The notes under the pieces are model-generated. The model worked only from the letters and a program-made list of their open reading frames with translations. It did no database searches and had not been told where the DNA came from. Position numbers and translations under genes: made by a program. 64,000 nucleotides of DNA from Agapanthus africanus (Eukaryota; Streptophyta; Magnoliopsida; Asparagales; Amaryllidaceae): assembly GCA_030015575.1 (NCBI GenBank), contig CM057338.1:131589546-131653545 (forward strand), written 5' to 3'. Below, piece by piece: positions 33,034-46,856 of the stretch (the first letter of the stretch is position 1; each line of letters opens with the position of its first letter).

Positions 33034-34702
33034 AAAGCAAAATCATATTCGGTATAAACAGAAGTTCTTAGATCAAAGATCCAATGGTAGGTAAAATTTC
33101 CCAAATCAATTAGAATCTCTCAATGAGATATTTTCTCAGAACCAATTAACAATTTGCCTTCACTATATAAAGGATCTGAGACTTCAAGTCTCATGGAGGG
33201 GGAGACAGAAAAAATACAGGGAGCTCTAAAAAAGAACAGAGAATTTAATTCTCAAAGAAGAAAACCTTCCTTCTCAAGACCCTAGGTAAAAAAAAAGAGA
33301 TCAAAACATCTCTATCATATTCAAGGGTTTAACCATTTTTAAAGAACTTAGTTCTTTCTCTGGATCTGAGATCTACAAGACAAGACTTCCATAAGTTGAG
33401 AATTTAATTCTCATCGGGAAGATCTTGTTCTTGAGAATCAAAGATTCAGAAAAGAAATAGGTCCAAAAGAAAAAAAAACAAAAGGAGAAAAGAACCTATA
33501 AAAGAACTTATTTCTTCAAAATAGATCCCAGATCTTCAAAAGGCAAAGATCTTGGTGATCATTAATGGTCAAAATACCATTAACAGAGATTTAAGTTCTC
33601 TAAAAATATAAACAGAGATTAAATCTCCAAAAAGAACTTAGCGCCTCACGTGAAACACACGTGGACGCCCCCTTTTAACAGCGCATAGTGCCTCACGTGA
33701 AAACACGCAAGCACCCAAAGAAGAAGGCCAGCGCCTCGCGTGAAACATACATGGGCACTGAATAAAAGTGCTTAGCACTTCATATGCAGCCAAAATGGCT
33801 GAGTGCTTAGCACTGATTGGGCAACGCCCAGCGCTGCATGTGCACCTCATGTGGACGCCATAAAAAGTGCTTAGCACTTCATATTTAGTCAAAATAACTA
33901 AAAATGCTTAACATTTATTGGGCAACACCCATGACTGAATGCTTCACATGACATACATGTGAGTATCAGAGCTCAAATAAGTGCTTAGCACTTTTACATG
34001 AAAATAAAAGCGCTGGACAAACAGAGCCTAAATAAATGCTTAGCACTTTTGAAAAGAAAAAGGCTAAGTAGACTTGGCCTAAATTGGCCAAGTCTCTGAG
34101 ATTTTCTCGCAGCTGAGCCCAAATGCTCTTTTGCTATATCTTAACTAAATATGATCCTAAAAACATTATTAAGTTGATCTTAGTCTCAAATAACACTAAT
34201 GTATCCTTAGCAAGGACAAACTGATCCTAAATACTCATACATTTAAGTTGATTTTAATCTCAAAACAGATTAACGGTCCTTAAATAAACCTAAGCCCAAA
34301 TCCAAAATATACGGATTTGGACTAATACGCGCCCTACGGGCGACGACATAAACTAGTCTCTGTATACAATCCACGGGCAACCAAAACAGACAAAAACACA
34401 CACGACACGAAGTGAACTTCCGGAGCAGGAGAAAGTGGTTATCGCAATGCGATAACGTAATTAACTATAGGGGCTTGCGCCTGCAGGGAAGAGCGTCCCC
34501 GCAATCAAAAACCCCTCATAAAATCAGGGAGAATCTGATAAAGTCTGCTACAACGGCCGCGTCTGTCCAAACCTCCGATATATAGTGTCATAAATCAACT
34601 TGGTATTTTCGGAGAGGTGGACGGATAAATCCAAATAATAGCTGCCCCCAAATTCAGGCAAGACGATCCATCCCAGTTCGTCTCTATTTTCAGCGGTGAA
34701 CA
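33034..34702 (+). mobile_element. 3' LTR of Tat element A2, right piece
   Basis: Resumes after solo LTR B. TATA box ACTATATAAAGG at 33,162-33,173; CACGTG dyads at 33,648 and 33,695; several AAGTGCTTAGCACTT palindromes (33,768-34,000); 'gtctctgtatacaatccacg' at about 34,353; and the end ..GGTGAACA at 34,702. With the left piece the LTR is about 2.45 kb. What follows is ATCTC and an (AT)n run, not a PBS, so this is the 3' LTR. Confidence 0.8.
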
Positions 34703-34703
34703 A

Positions 34704-34707
<4 letters not shown>

Positions 34708-34751
<44 letters not shown>
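34708..34751. repeat. (AT)n microsatellite
   Basis: An uninterrupted AT run of about 44 bp between A2 and D. Confidence 0.95.
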
Positions 34752-34753
<2 letters not shown>

Positions 34754-34805
34754 CCTCATATCATCATTTCATATCATATCGACTTGTTTCATCACATCGG
34801 ATCAT

Positions 34806-36939
34806 TGTAAGTGCACGGCGGCGCCCCGGTCGTCAATCCGACGGCCAAATGCGGAAACGGTGATAAACTTTAATTTTGCGAACTTAGCAAACCGGCACCA
34901 CCGCGCACTAAACCCCGGATCGGGCCATTAAACTAGATCTAGCAAAGTAACAAGATAGGGAAGAGATATACCGAGTGATCCGAGTCCTCCGGTCTTCTCG
35001 TCATCGTCCCGATCTCCCGCGGAATCTCCGTCCATCATCGTCTTGTCGAAAAGGGCACCACGTAGCCGGAATCTTTTACGGGCTCCCACCTCTTGACCGT
35101 GGCAACTCGGGCGCGAAGTTGGCTAGCTGACGCGTCCAAGACATGCTATAGAATAGTATAGAATAGTTGTCTCTTTGGGGTTTAGTATGGTTGCCATGAT
35201 GGAGGAATTTTGCACAAGGATTTTTCATGAATGCTTGATGAAAAATGGAGCATCTAAAGAAATGAGCTCGGCCAGCCCATTTCTGCTCTCTGGAAAATAA
35301 TGAAGCAAGCTCTCTTATGTAATGAATGTGTGTATGAATTAATACAAAAGAGAAAAAGAAAATTTCCTTCACAGCACACACAAAATGGGGGGGTCCACCA
35401 AAATCACATGAAGAAAATTTTCCACCAAAAATTAACCCCTCCCATACTCCTAAACAGTGGCCGGCCCCATCAATTTCCAAGTGGGGAAAAAGAATTCCAT
35501 GATGAAGAGGTCACAATCACAATAAACCCCCTCCACAAAATGTTATTTGCAAACTGCAAATAACACCCTCCAACGAAAAGTCCGGCCGTGAAGGAATAAA
35601 AGAAAACCGGCCGGAACGGAATGCAAACTGGAAACCCCAGAAAACCGATCCCGTAATAAATTACAGGAAAACCCCGCTACTGCAAATACATGCCCGCATT
35701 TGTATTCCCACTGAACACAAATGCAAAGAGACAAAACTACACTATCTAAAACTAGAATCCGGCTTAAGCCAAAGCCGGCTAGTAAAATCCGTCCGATCAC
35801 GATCCGTGCAATACCGCATGTATCTGATCGAACCCTGCCATATCTCCATACGGCCTCTACAGCATTTCGCCCGAAAGCTGAGTAACTGAATGTGTGGTGG
35901 ACTCTAAAGACTCGTCAATACTATGGCTGTGGATTTAACCACCAGCACGTCAGAGGTATAAGCCAATACGTAACGGGCCACCAGCTATTGACTAAAAGGG
36001 ACGTCGATGAGCGAACTCATCCTGACACCCTACTGAGCCTGTCAGTGACAATATCCGTACAGTCCGGTCCGTTCGTCTATGAGCATCGCATGTCGGGCCT
36101 AGGGGGTTGGTAAAAGTCAGACCCCCAAAAGCGGTACAAGTCGTGTCGGAGTGTAGCCCAGAACACCCTGAGATACTACTGGAATACCTACCAGTAAATC
36201 TCCTGCCTTGGCCAAGGACTTTGTGTAATGGCTCTCCTAGACACAGCGCGACCTCACCCCCAATACCGGGAGAGACGAACCCCCGAAGATCCGCTCACTG
36301 CCTCCATGTGGCTCGGAACTGTACCCAACTAAAACCTGTTTGCACGACTCCTTTGAGCCGTGGTAGGGTAGTAATCAAAGTACAGTGGGAACTCACACGA
36401 GACAAATGACGATCCCCAGGTCGATGAACTAACCTGTACACATGTCACCGGGGAACTGCTATCTGACGTCAGGTATAAGACCAACTAGAATGTTCCCGGC
36501 GAGTCCTGTCCGATGTACTCATAACCCAATGAGCACCTGTATACATCTTAGGTGAACCAACTGACACCAGTGGCTTGTGAGACCGGCCACCGCCCCTCGT
36601 CGGGGTCTCGACTGTATACACTAGTCTACTCTGGAGAATCGATGCCCTGTCTCGAAACTCCCACGACTAAGGACCATTTAAGGATGTGCTTATAGACTCC
36701 AGCTCTCACTTATATGATCGCCTTCATACTGCTGGCAGTCAAGCAAGAATCCAAGGGGCTCTATCAACTTGCAATAGCGACCTATCAGGTCACCTAAAGC
36801 AGTACACGATGATAAAGGTAAACCAGATAGCATACTATCATCTCGAGTAAGACTGTCGTCCCGGGATAGGTCCTCCCTCAATCATTGCAATCATGTGCCT
36901 GTGATCCAATAATTGACTCTGAGGGCACTATCTCCAACA
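34806..36939 (-). mobile_element. 3' LTR of copia element D
   Basis: A 2,134-bp LTR, in minus sense TGTTGGAGATAG (36,939) ... GCCGTGCACTTACA (34,806). TSD ATCAT at 34,801-34,805 matches 55,202-55,206. The other LTR, after removing element E and its TSD, is also exactly 2,134 bp, with about 19 differences counted by eye (about 99% identical). The open frames inside are duplicated only because both LTRs are copies. Confidence 0.97.
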
Positions 36940-36954
36940 ATCTCCCACTTGCAC
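36940..36954 (-). other. Polypurine tract of D
   Basis: The minus strand reads GTGCAAGTGGGAGAT, directly before the LTR start TGTTGG. The identical tract precedes E's 3' LTR. Confidence 0.9.
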
Positions 36955-39550
36955 TCAAGGCTAATTATTGCGATGCCGCATACTCACAGCCCGTGTGATA
37001 CCGAACACCCAACTCCTCTACTAGTCAGTCTCACAAAGCCTGTTTGCGAAACTATTGCATTCGAGGAATAGCCTCAGTGAGTGGATCCGCTCAGATGTTT
37101 CTTTCTATGTCTCTCTATATCTCAAGTTCGCGGAGAAAGCCATCTCCCGAAATGAGCAATACCTGTCTTAGAATGTCTGGATGTCTGATGGGACCTAGCT
37201 CATAAATGAACTCCAAATCCAAACTTCTTAGACTGTATCGTCAACTGAACTTAATCAGTATCCTGCGCCATGCCTCCCTCAGTATTACCTTGGATCACCT
37301 GTCTAAAATACTGCCCCTCGTTTAGAGGGAAAACTACAACTCTGACGATCACCCTGCCGTCCATGTCACCTTGGAAGCCTGGAGTGATAACCGTCTCCTA
37401 AAGGAAGCAGCCGTTATCATATCCCTAGAACATTCACTTATGTTCTAAAACTGCTTCCGACTGTTCCTCCAGGATTGGATCAATATCAACTTATTGCATC
37501 TAGTGCAAGAACAACATCTGGTGTGGTACTTGACATCTCATGATTGACCCAATTGCCTAAGCAAGTGATCTGCCAATCATGCACATCCCTCTCTACTTTA
37601 GTCTATAAGACACCTTTAGAGAGGGTGACTCCATTACCTGCAGGTACACTACCATGCCAGGAGTCGTCCATTCTAAATACTCTTAGAATGCTGTCAAAGT
37701 ACCCTGATTGGGAAACCACCCAAATCTAGATCTAAAACCATAGATCTAGTAACCAGTATGTCCGATATAATGTCCAAGTCCCATGTGGAGAAACCACTGT
37801 GTGACGACCAAAATATAACCGATCGTAGTATAGGAATATCACTTCCTACTACCTTGCGTATGTCATCCAAAACCCGGATATCACACCCTACTACCTTCTC
37901 AACAGATCCATCCCCTATTCTGATGACGTCAAAACTATGACTGTCACATCAGAAAATAGATGATCTATCTCCGCTATATCTGCTTTAGTCTATAAATAGA
38001 CATAAGCGTGATGTCCACCAATGCTTCCGCTGCTCCCACTGACTACGACAACCCTCTGGCAGAGTCATATAGATGTGCACTTCTAAAGATAGTTTAGAAC
38101 GACGCTATACTCATCCTTCTGCCGGGTCTCGCAGCCTGGAACAACAACAATGGCAAGTGTGGGTAAACAAGAACTTCCCTGTCACCGTCCTTGAGGCTAT
38201 CGGAGTACCTCTCGGGTGCCTGAAGTTACCCACCTTATCTGCGGAGTAGCCAATGGAATGTCAAATCAGATTGAATTTTTAGGTTCTTTATCAAATCTTC
38301 AGTAATCGTTTGCGGTTCTGGAATCACTTCCAGTTCTACCATACTCCCACTACTGTTTTTGAAAAAATCCATTTTTATTAAAAAAATATGGCGAGTCTAG
38401 AACAATATTACTATTGATCTCCCAGATGGTAGAACATCAACGCTCGTCATAGCCTGGGTCAACCCACAAACAGCCATTACAGAAACGTGCCTTGAGTTAT
38501 CCAGAGTCTGGTTTTAATCATAAGCCGGACAACTCCCCGTACCTTAACAATGTTAAGATATGAACTGTACTATATCCAATATAGAACCAGAGGAACTGAT
38601 TTAATTGAACCAGATTCAAATCATGCAGCTATCTCCAGTGCATGTCAACTAAATGGAGAGAGGCCGATCAGTGTTACTCAACTTAGGAATGCTTCCAATT
38701 ATGAGTAACCTGAAAGAGAAGCAAGTTCTCTTTATCATTACTATCAACTGAATACCATACACAAGTATCTACATCTTCTATCACTTTGAAGAATCCCGAT
38801 ACTTGCTACACCTGGTTCTCTACTCTATTCAAATACCTATAACTCCTCAAAACTTAGATCCTGTGTTTCTACGAAACACATGTCTAAGAACTAGAGAAGT
38901 TAAAAGTAAACAGAATATAGTATGAGGACCAACCCCTCTGTCCTAATGGACACTGGACAACATACAATACTCTGTATAAGTCCGCCGAGTCTAACAACTC
39001 TTTCACTGTGTGTCGTAGGTTGAAAACTGTACTTATGGTTAAGAAGAATTACACCGCTGTTTAATGCTCCTTACCTAACCATCCACTGATATAGGTAAAT
39101 GTCATCGACATAATATCAAAAGGTATATCTCACTCTATGAAAATAGACGTACAGATATATCAATTTGAAATTGGTGCACAACAGCGGATATTCAAAACCA
39201 AATATTTGCCGACCGGCAAACAGCCCAGATGATCTCCTCAAATATCACTGATTACAACGAATCCCGATATAATGAGGATGATCACCCTATTCCCAATGAC
39301 TTACTCCCACTCATGATCTGTAAAACCATACAAATGTGAGAATCAAACTTGGTAAATACATACCCTGAAGCAAGTGTCTAATCAGGAAATCAGTTTTCTT
39401 TTAACAGTACACAGTTGAACTGAAACAGTGAAATGTTTCGATGGGGTATCCTGGTATTCCTAGTAATGCCTCTACCATTATCCAGATTCACAACTATAAC
39501 CGTATAATTCTTTGCCACCTCTCCAAATCCCTTTATATGTCTTTAGTCAT

Positions 39551-40268
39551 TACCTTCTGCACACCTCTTTAGGCCAATTGGTTTTCTTCCTTCCCTACCG
39601 TTCGGCACCAGCCTATGGTTTGGAGGAAGACTATCCAATAAGCATAATGGGTGTACTGTCCTAGTCCTAGGAGCACTCGCAATGCGAGAGAAGGTGAAGA
39701 TAAAAGACAACTGAATAAACCTTATTCCTATTTCTCCTGGACCAGAATCCATCCCCGAACTGGAACAAGTTCCTTTCGAGTTCGTATATAACCATACGAT
39801 GGAGTATCCAATAATTGTGGATCTTCGTAGTGATACGGAGTGTCCTGGAGAAATACAAAGGTGATTTAGGATTGGCAAAGAAATACTTGGTTTGGTCGTG
39901 AATATCAGTCGCAATTTACTTTGCCCTCTTACCAATCCCTTGCTTTGTCTTAATCTTAATACCTTCTGCATACCGTTTAGGCTAATTGGTCTTCTTCATT
40001 CCACACTGTTCGGCACCAGCCTAAAGTTTGGAAGAAGACTATCCAATTTGCGTAATAGGTGTACTATCTCCTAATCTAAGGAGTACTCGCAACCTGAGAG
40101 AAGGTAAAAAGGAAAAGACAACTGAATAATACTATCTGTTTTCTCCAGAACAGAAAACCATCCTCGAATAAATTCCTTCGAGTTCGTATCTAACCATACG
40201 ATGGTTTTGTCCAATGGAAGTGGACGTTCGCAGTAATACGGGGTGTCCTGGAGAAAAAGGGTAAAAGT
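39551..40268 (-). repeat. 409-bp imperfect tandem duplication in D
   Basis: 'taccttctgca' starts near 39,551 and again at 39,960. Both copies share 'gttcggcaccagcct', 'gaagactatcca', 'gagttcgtat..taaccatacgatgg' and 'tgtcctggagaaa' in the same order. The copies are clearly diverged from each other, so the duplication is old. Confidence 0.8.
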
Positions 40269-40681
40269 AGGAGTGGCAATGAGGTCTGCAACTCTGACAA
40301 TCCAAAAGCCAGTGTTAAGAAGGTTCGGTCAACTTGGTCACTGAGTCATAGTCTTAGGGTCGGGTCAATGGTCGCTGCCAGAGAGAGAGAGAAAAGAAAC
40401 ACACAGCGTGCACTCTATCCTATATCAGAATGGTTACCAATTTATCTAATCTGGAAACCTCCCACTGTACCTCAAATTCTCCTCCAAACCTGAAAGAAGA
40501 ATTAGTCGGGGTCACCCGAGGAGTAAACCAACTCATCAGTGGGAATCGGGATCCAACTATCATTGCATGATAACGTGACGGAATCCGCTCACGGTGTCAC
40601 ACTCCAGAAGGTATGCGCATATCTGGCAAGTTTCAGTTCTTTTGAAACTCCCGATGTGATTTTTACCCCATGCTCTTATGA

Positions 40682-40880
40682 CCTTGACTTTGGCCAACAA
40701 ATCATAAGTCACATGTCAAGTTCTATCCGTCATTCTCCAGGTTGTTTTGAATCCACCCGTACCTACCCTTGACTTTGGCCAACAAGGCAGTACGACTGTT
40801 CCAAACCAACGCATCTATCTATGCTGCATATGAATAACCAACAGCTACCAAACACTGTGCCTTGACTTTGGCCAACAAAC
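40682..40880 (-). repeat. Three-copy leader motif of D
   Basis: CCTTGACTTTGGCCAACAA at 40,682, 40,768 (diverged start) and 40,860. The counterpart in E is GTTGACCATAGTTAAGG, also three times, at 49,356, 49,447 and 49,528. Confidence 0.8.
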
Positions 40881-41020
40881 ACAGCTTGAATACTATTGAC
40901 TACCCATATGAAACGACGGAGGGCTACGAATGGTTTCTGGCGAAAACCTTTAACGTAATGAACTTGATATCGTTGAAGGAACGGATAGCTTTTTAGAAAA
41001 TATAGTGACGAAAACCTTTA

Positions 41021-41212
41021 CTAAAGAGGTCACTCCCGGTGAAGGGATCTCGGCTCTTTCCCCGTAGAATGGGGTGCTGGATATTCATAACCGAATATCA
41101 CTGTGCAAAGCAAAAGTAATCGGCTATAGTGAAGTTAATGCCCTGACGCAAACTTCTGTCCAAGGGGTCACTCCCGGTGAAGGGATCTCGGCCCTTGCCT
41201 CGTCGACTGAGG
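41021..41212 (-). repeat. Two-copy leader motif of D
   Basis: 'ggtcactcccggtgaaggga' then 'tctcggc' at 41,027 and 41,166. The inverse phrase occurs twice in E's leader (about 49,028 and 49,175), so it is conserved in place and number. Confidence 0.85.
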
Positions 41213-42418
41213 AGAAGGATATTCCAAATGAATACCACGATGCAAAACAAAAGTGAATGTCCTTACAATAACAGCTTTTTGAAAAGTGTTCCAACAACAT
41301 CAGATTAGGTTTTTTTATCTTGCATTGATCCGAATCAATGCAGTCCCATCAATTGATCACACTACAAAGAACGAAAATATACTGACGTACGTATATGCCA
41401 TCCGCATTCGCCACTGGGTCCCGTCATCACCCGTTAGGTTAGCTAACTAACGACAGAGCGGGGACTGGACTAGCGCGGATGAAAAACATATACAACATCT
41501 ACTAATATATATACCAATATATAGTATTTCGCTCAAGGCGTGATAAAATGCAACATCACAGAAATGTACAGCATCACAGAACAATATAGATATCTGGGAT
41601 CCCCGGGTTTCACAGAGCCACTACTGAAACCCGACGTTCCCCTGATCGTGTGGATAGCCTGTGCAATGAAAACCTAGATCCCTACGGGCGCGGCAAGTTA
41701 CCCACCAAAACCTGAAGCGAGGCAGCCCCATTCAGCGCCGTGAATGGACCTCCCAGCACTTCACGGAATCCGGTAACTTGGGCACCCCTCCTGGGTCAAC
41801 CTGTACCCCCTACGAGTGCGGCGAATAGCCCGCCAATTCTAGAGCGAAGCCCCCTCCGTCCCAATGCCATGAGATGCGGGCTTGTTGCCCTCCAGAACCC
41901 GGCTATCCGTGCACCCCACCGCGGGGCAATCCTAGTACAGAAAGTAAAATATACATACAACGGGTACATCGACCGCAACCAGGTCATACCCCAAAAGAAT
42001 AATACAAACAGGCAGTGACGGCAGTCCACATGTCGGATGCTCGCCCCGCAATATCAAATGTACATGATACAACAGAAACTGTACTAGCATTGCATCCAGG
42101 CTATCCCCACGACCGATCCGCAACATCACAGCAAAACACAGAACATCAACGTGAAAGTCACGTTCGCAAATCCGTCTAACCGGACTATAGCAGTTAGACC
42201 GGATTTACCGATCAAGTGACATTCACGGTCGCAGATATAATGTAAATACTGTGAAATAATGTGTTTAAAATATCCGATCGATCAAAAATTAACAAGTGGG
42301 CCCCCAAGCAATACTGTAGCACTCACAGAAAATCTGGGCCCAATTTTAATATTCCAAAACCCCTAAAATCATCCCAGAAGCCCACTGGAAAAAATTAATG
42401 CAGCGAGGACATCAATGT

Positions 42419-42464
42419 GCGGCGGAACCGCGGCCCAAGGGGGGATTTGGCCACGGTTCCACGC
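42419..42464 (-). repeat. Twin GC-rich palindrome (site 4, D leader)
   Basis: Plus-strand arms GCGGCGGAACCGCGGCC (42,419-42,435) and GGCCACGGTTCCACGC (42,449-42,464). In D's own sense the spacer reads GGCCAAATCCCCCCTTGGGC, very close to the spacer of the C LTR (GGCCAAACCCCCCTATTGGC). It is about 210 bp after the PBS. Confidence 0.9.
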
Positions 42465-42663
42465 TTCAGTGGTCAATTCACTGTATCGAATTTTTACAGA
42501 AGTCTTAGAATTTCTTGTACATCAGTTTTCTACAACCTGAAAAATTTTTAGAGCCAGAAAAAAATCGACAGAAAACTGATGTGAGGAAAATGTGGTTTTT
42601 TTGGAATTTTGGTCGATCGGAAATGCAAACATATCAAACAAAGCTAGACGAAGTTAATGGCGA

Positions 42664-42676
42664 GGCTCTGATACCA
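42664..42676 (-). other. Primer-binding site of D
   Basis: The minus strand reads TGGTATCAGAGCC, the standard initiator-Met-tRNA type PBS of plant Ty1/copia elements, one base after the LTR. Confidence 0.95.
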
Positions 42677-42677
42677 C

Positions 42678-44623
42678 TGTAAGTGCACGGCGGCGCACCG
42701 GTCGTCAATCCGACGGCCAAATGCGGAAACGGTGATAAACTTTAATTTTGCGAACTTAGCAAACCGGCACCACCGCGCACTAAACCCCGGATCGGGCCAT
42801 TAAACTAGATCTAGCAAAGTAACAAGATAGGGAAGAGATATACCGAGTGATCCGAGTCCTCCGGTCTTCTCGTCATCGTCCCGATCTCCCGCGGAATCTC
42901 CGTCCATCATCGTCTCGTCGAAAAGGGCACCACGTAGCCGGAATCTTTTACGGGCTCCCACCTCTTGATCGTGGCAACTCGGGCGCGAAGTTGGCTAGCC
43001 GACGCGTCCAAGACATGCTATAGAATAGTGTAGAATAGTTGTCTCTTTGGGGTTTAGTATGGTTGCCATGATGGAGGAATTTTGCACAAGGATTTTTCAT
43101 GAATGCTTGATGAAAAATGGAGCATCTAAAGAAATGAGCTCGGCCAGCCCATTTCTGCTCTCTGGAAAATAATGAAGCAAGCTCTCTTATGTAATGAATG
43201 TGTGTATGAATTAATACAAAAGAGAAAAAGAAAATTTCCTTCACAGCACACACAAAATGGGGGGGTCCACCAAAATCACATGAAGAAAATTTTCCACCAA
43301 AAATTAACCCCTCCCACACTCCTAAACAGTGGCCGGCCCCATCAATTTCCAAGTGGGGAAAAAGAATTCCATGATGAAGAGGTCACAATCACAATAAACC
43401 CCCTCCACAAAATGTTATTTGCAAACTGCAAATAACACCCTCCAACGAAAAGTCCGGCCGTGAAGGAATAAAAGAAAACCGGCCGGAACGGAATGCAAAC
43501 TGGCAACCCCAGAAAACCGATCCCGTAATAAATTACAGGAAAACCCCGCTACTGCAAATACATGCCCGCATTTGTATTCCCACTGAACACAAATGCAAAG
43601 AGACAAAACTACACTATCTAAAACTAGAATCCGGCTTAAGCCAAAGCCGGCTAGTAAAATCCGTCCGATCACGATCCGTGCAATACCGCATGTATCTGAT
43701 CGAACCCTGCCATATCTCCATACGGCCTCTACAGCATTTCGCCCGAAAGCTGAGTAACTGAATGTGTGGTGGACTCTAAAGACTCGTCAATACTATGGCT
43801 GTGGATTTAACCACCAGCACGTCAGAGGTATATGCCAATACGTAACGGGACACCAGCTATTGACTAAAAGGGACGTCGATGAGCGAACTCATCCTGACAC
43901 CCTACTGAGCCTGTCGGTGACAATATCCGTACAGTCCGGTCCGTTCGTCTATGAGCATCGCATGTCGGGCCTAGGGGGTTGGTAAAAGTCAGACCCCCAA
44001 AAGCGGTACAAGTCGTGTCGGAGTGTAGCCCAGAACACCCTGAGATACTACTGGAATACCTACCAGTAAATCTCCTGCCTTGGCCAAGGACTTTGTGTAA
44101 TGGCTCTCCTAGACACAGCGCGACCTCACCCCCAATACCGGGAGAGACGAACCCCCGAAGATCCGCTCACTGCCTCCATGCGGCTCGGGACTGTACCCAA
44201 CTAAAACCTGTTTGCACGACTCCTTTGAGCCGTGGTAGGGTAGTAATCAAAGTACAGTGGGAACTCACACGAGACAAATGACGATCCCCAGGTCGATGAA
44301 CTAACCTGTACACATGTCACCAGGGAACTGCTATCTGACGTCAGGTATAAGACCAACTAGAATGTTCCCGGCGAGTCCTGTCCGATGTACTCATAACCCA
44401 ATAAGCACCTGTATACATCTTAGGTGAACCAACTGACACCAGTGGCTTGTGAGACCGGCCACCACCCCTCGTCGGGGTCTCGACTGTATACACTAGTCTA
44501 CTCTGGAGAATCGATGCCCTGTCTCGAAACTCCCACGACTAAGGACCATTTAAGGATGTGCTTATAGACTCCAGCTCTCACTTATATGATCGCCCTCATA
44601 CTGCTGGCAGTCAAGCAAGAATC
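42678..44623 (-). mobile_element. 5' LTR of copia element D, first piece
   Basis: 1,946 bp of the 2,134-bp LTR. It is interrupted by element E at 44,624; the remaining 188 bp are at 55,014-55,201. Confidence 0.97.
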
Positions 44624-46842
44624 TGTTAGTTATATGTATGCCCTAGAGGCCATTACTGTACATTGGATGTATATTGTAGTGGATGCTGGGACATATATAG
44701 GAAGGACTTTCTTGCTCGATATGATAGTACGCTATCTAGTTGCACTTTATCTTAACATATATACTTTCTGTCTCTCTGATTGCATGTTGATAAAGCCCTT
44801 AGGATGTGTGCTCGACTTGCAGGACTATGATGTAGATCATACTAGTGGGGCCTGAGTAGTCCATGAGTACATCCTTGAAAAGTTCCTAGTCGAGGGAATA
44901 TCGAGACGGGGCATCGATATTCCAGAGTAGACTAGCGCATATCTTCTCGACCCATGCGATGGGCGATGGATGATCCCATATCCATTGGTGTTTGACATCG
45001 AAGATGTTATGCGGGTGCTCAGTGGAGACTGGGTACACTGAACGGACTCGCCGAGAACTCCCAGATGGTATTATAACTCACGTCAGATGGCAGTTCTCTG
45101 GTGACACTGGTACAGCTTAGTCTGTTGACCCGAGATCGCCATAGAGTCTTGTGTGTCTCCCACTGTGCTTTGATTTCCACCCTACCACGGCTCTACTGAG
45201 TTGTGCAAACAGGTGGTTTTTGGGTACAGTCCCGATTCATATGGAGGCAATGAGCGATAGGAGGGGATTCGTCTCTCCCGGTATTGGGGGTTGATGTTGT
45301 GCTATGCTCGACTGGCCATAACAGGAAATCCCTGGCCAGGGTTGCAGTGATATACTGGTAAGAGTTATCAGTAGTTTCACGAATGTTATGGACCCTACGT
45401 CGGCATGACTTATCGAGCTATTGGGGTCTGACGTTTACCACCCCTAGGCGAGATATGCGACATATCAGACGAACAGACCGGACTATACGGTAGTGTTACT
45501 GGTCGGATTCGCAGGAGTGTGAGCGGGCTTGCTCGTCGATCTTCTGATCGCTCAATACCCGGGTGGCCGTTACGTTTAGCAGACCGCTTGCGGCTTGTGG
45601 GTGTTTGATATGATCATCATCTGCTGCCGGCGTATTGACGAGTCTTTAGAGTCCTACACAGAGGTTTCCTGGCTCAAGCGAAACGAAATAGGAGCGCATA
45701 TGAGATATGTGCGGGACCGAGAATAATGCGTGTATGTGATACCGTATTCCATTCTCGCGATCTATGTATCGATTGGTTATATGCGATATAACCTAGTTAT
45801 CGAATCAAGGATTGATTCGATAAGCCGATACATAGGATACTGGCCGGTTATATGCGACATGACCGGATCATTGAATCAAGTGTTGATTTAATGATTTAAT
45901 GTATAATTATATATTTGATATATTACTTTGCATTAACTAGTATTGGTTCACTTTAAAAGGATTTTCTCACTTGAATTGTGCAAGTTGTATATGTGATATA
46001 TTTCTTTGTGCACATGATTGTATCATGTTTGATGATACATTCTTGTTTGGTTTTGTGTAAAGTATTAAACCATGGTTAGTTAGTGATTAGGGTTTCATCT
46101 TATTCATTTATCTTTTTATTTTATTTATTTCAAAAGAAAAAGTAAATGAGAAATGAATGGTGGCTATTTTTGTTTTTAGTTGAAGATTCATGTAGCATTG
46201 TTTTAGTCACCATTCTTGTCTCATGCCTAACCCTAACCACTCATCTAACCTAAGTTAAGTCTCTACACTAAACCATGGTCAAAGATATGATAAGTATTGT
46301 ATTTTCTTTTCTTTTTTAATTTAAGTTATCATATCTTCTTCTTCTTCTTCATCTTCTTCAACATTGAAGAAAGCTTGCTACTTCAATGGCAAGTCATGAA
46401 ATCTAGTGAGAAATCCAAAACTAAAGTTTACCCACTTCCTATTTCTTCATCCTCTACCTCTTGCCAAGTAGTATAGGGTGTTTCCTTCACAAGTTTTTCC
46501 GACTTGATGAAGTTGGAGCTTGTTCTAGCGATGCCTCGACGTAGATCATCTTCGGCATCGAACCGACGATCAAGCCCGCCCATTTCTTCGACGAAGCCGA
46601 TACTTGAGTTCCGGATTCATTTTGGACAGCGGAGGGGACTTCGTTGCGGAGCCGTGGAGGTGGTGGACCGGATCTACAAAGGTTGTATGTCCGTTCCCTT
46701 AGTTAAAATGTTAACTAGTTTGCTTGTTTCGCCTAAATATCTAGTAAACGATCCGTAGTCGGGTTTGTAGGCACCCGTAAAATTTTATTTGTGGATGTTT
46801 GATCACTTGTAAGACTTAACTAGGGTGCCTAAGAACCCTACA
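44624..46842 (+). mobile_element. 5' LTR of copia element E
   Basis: A 2,219-bp LTR, TGTTAGTTATATG...AACCCTACA. TSD GAATC lies at 44,619-44,623 and again at 55,009-55,013. The 3' LTR is also exactly 2,219 bp, with about 18 differences counted by eye. E shares PBS, PPT and parts of its LTR ('ccagagtagactag') with D, so they are diverged members of one family. Confidence 0.97.
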
Positions 46843-46843
46843 G

Positions 46844-46856
46844 TGGTATCAGAGCC
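46844..46856 (+). other. Primer-binding site of E
   Basis: TGGTATCAGAGCC, one base after the LTR; the same site as in D. Confidence 0.95.

Larger units (their letters stand above)
36955..42663 (-). pseudogene. Internal region of copia element D, heavily decayed
   Basis: About 5.7 kb between the PPT and the PBS with no usable frame. Correspondence to element E shows where things were: minus-strand sequence at about 37,800-38,100 matches the RT region of E (for example 'cctatactacgatcg', 'gtgggagcagcggaa'), and the 40,370-42,660 part matches E's long leader. A 409-bp tandem duplication (39,551-40,268) lies in between. Indels and stops are so dense that I cannot call single domains with confidence. 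Confidence 0.6.

Noticed and set aside
35076..35480. 134-aa frame, repeated at 42,948-43,352
   Set aside because: Both lie in the two LTRs of D; the conservation is simply LTR duplication about 99% identical throughout, with no codon bias or domain seen.
36107..36409. 100-aa plus frame, repeated at 43,979-44,281
   Set aside because: Inside both LTRs of D and antisense to the element; no recognisable protein.
44586..44855. Frame repeated at 52,800-53,021
   Set aside because: Overlaps the two LTRs of E; same explanation.
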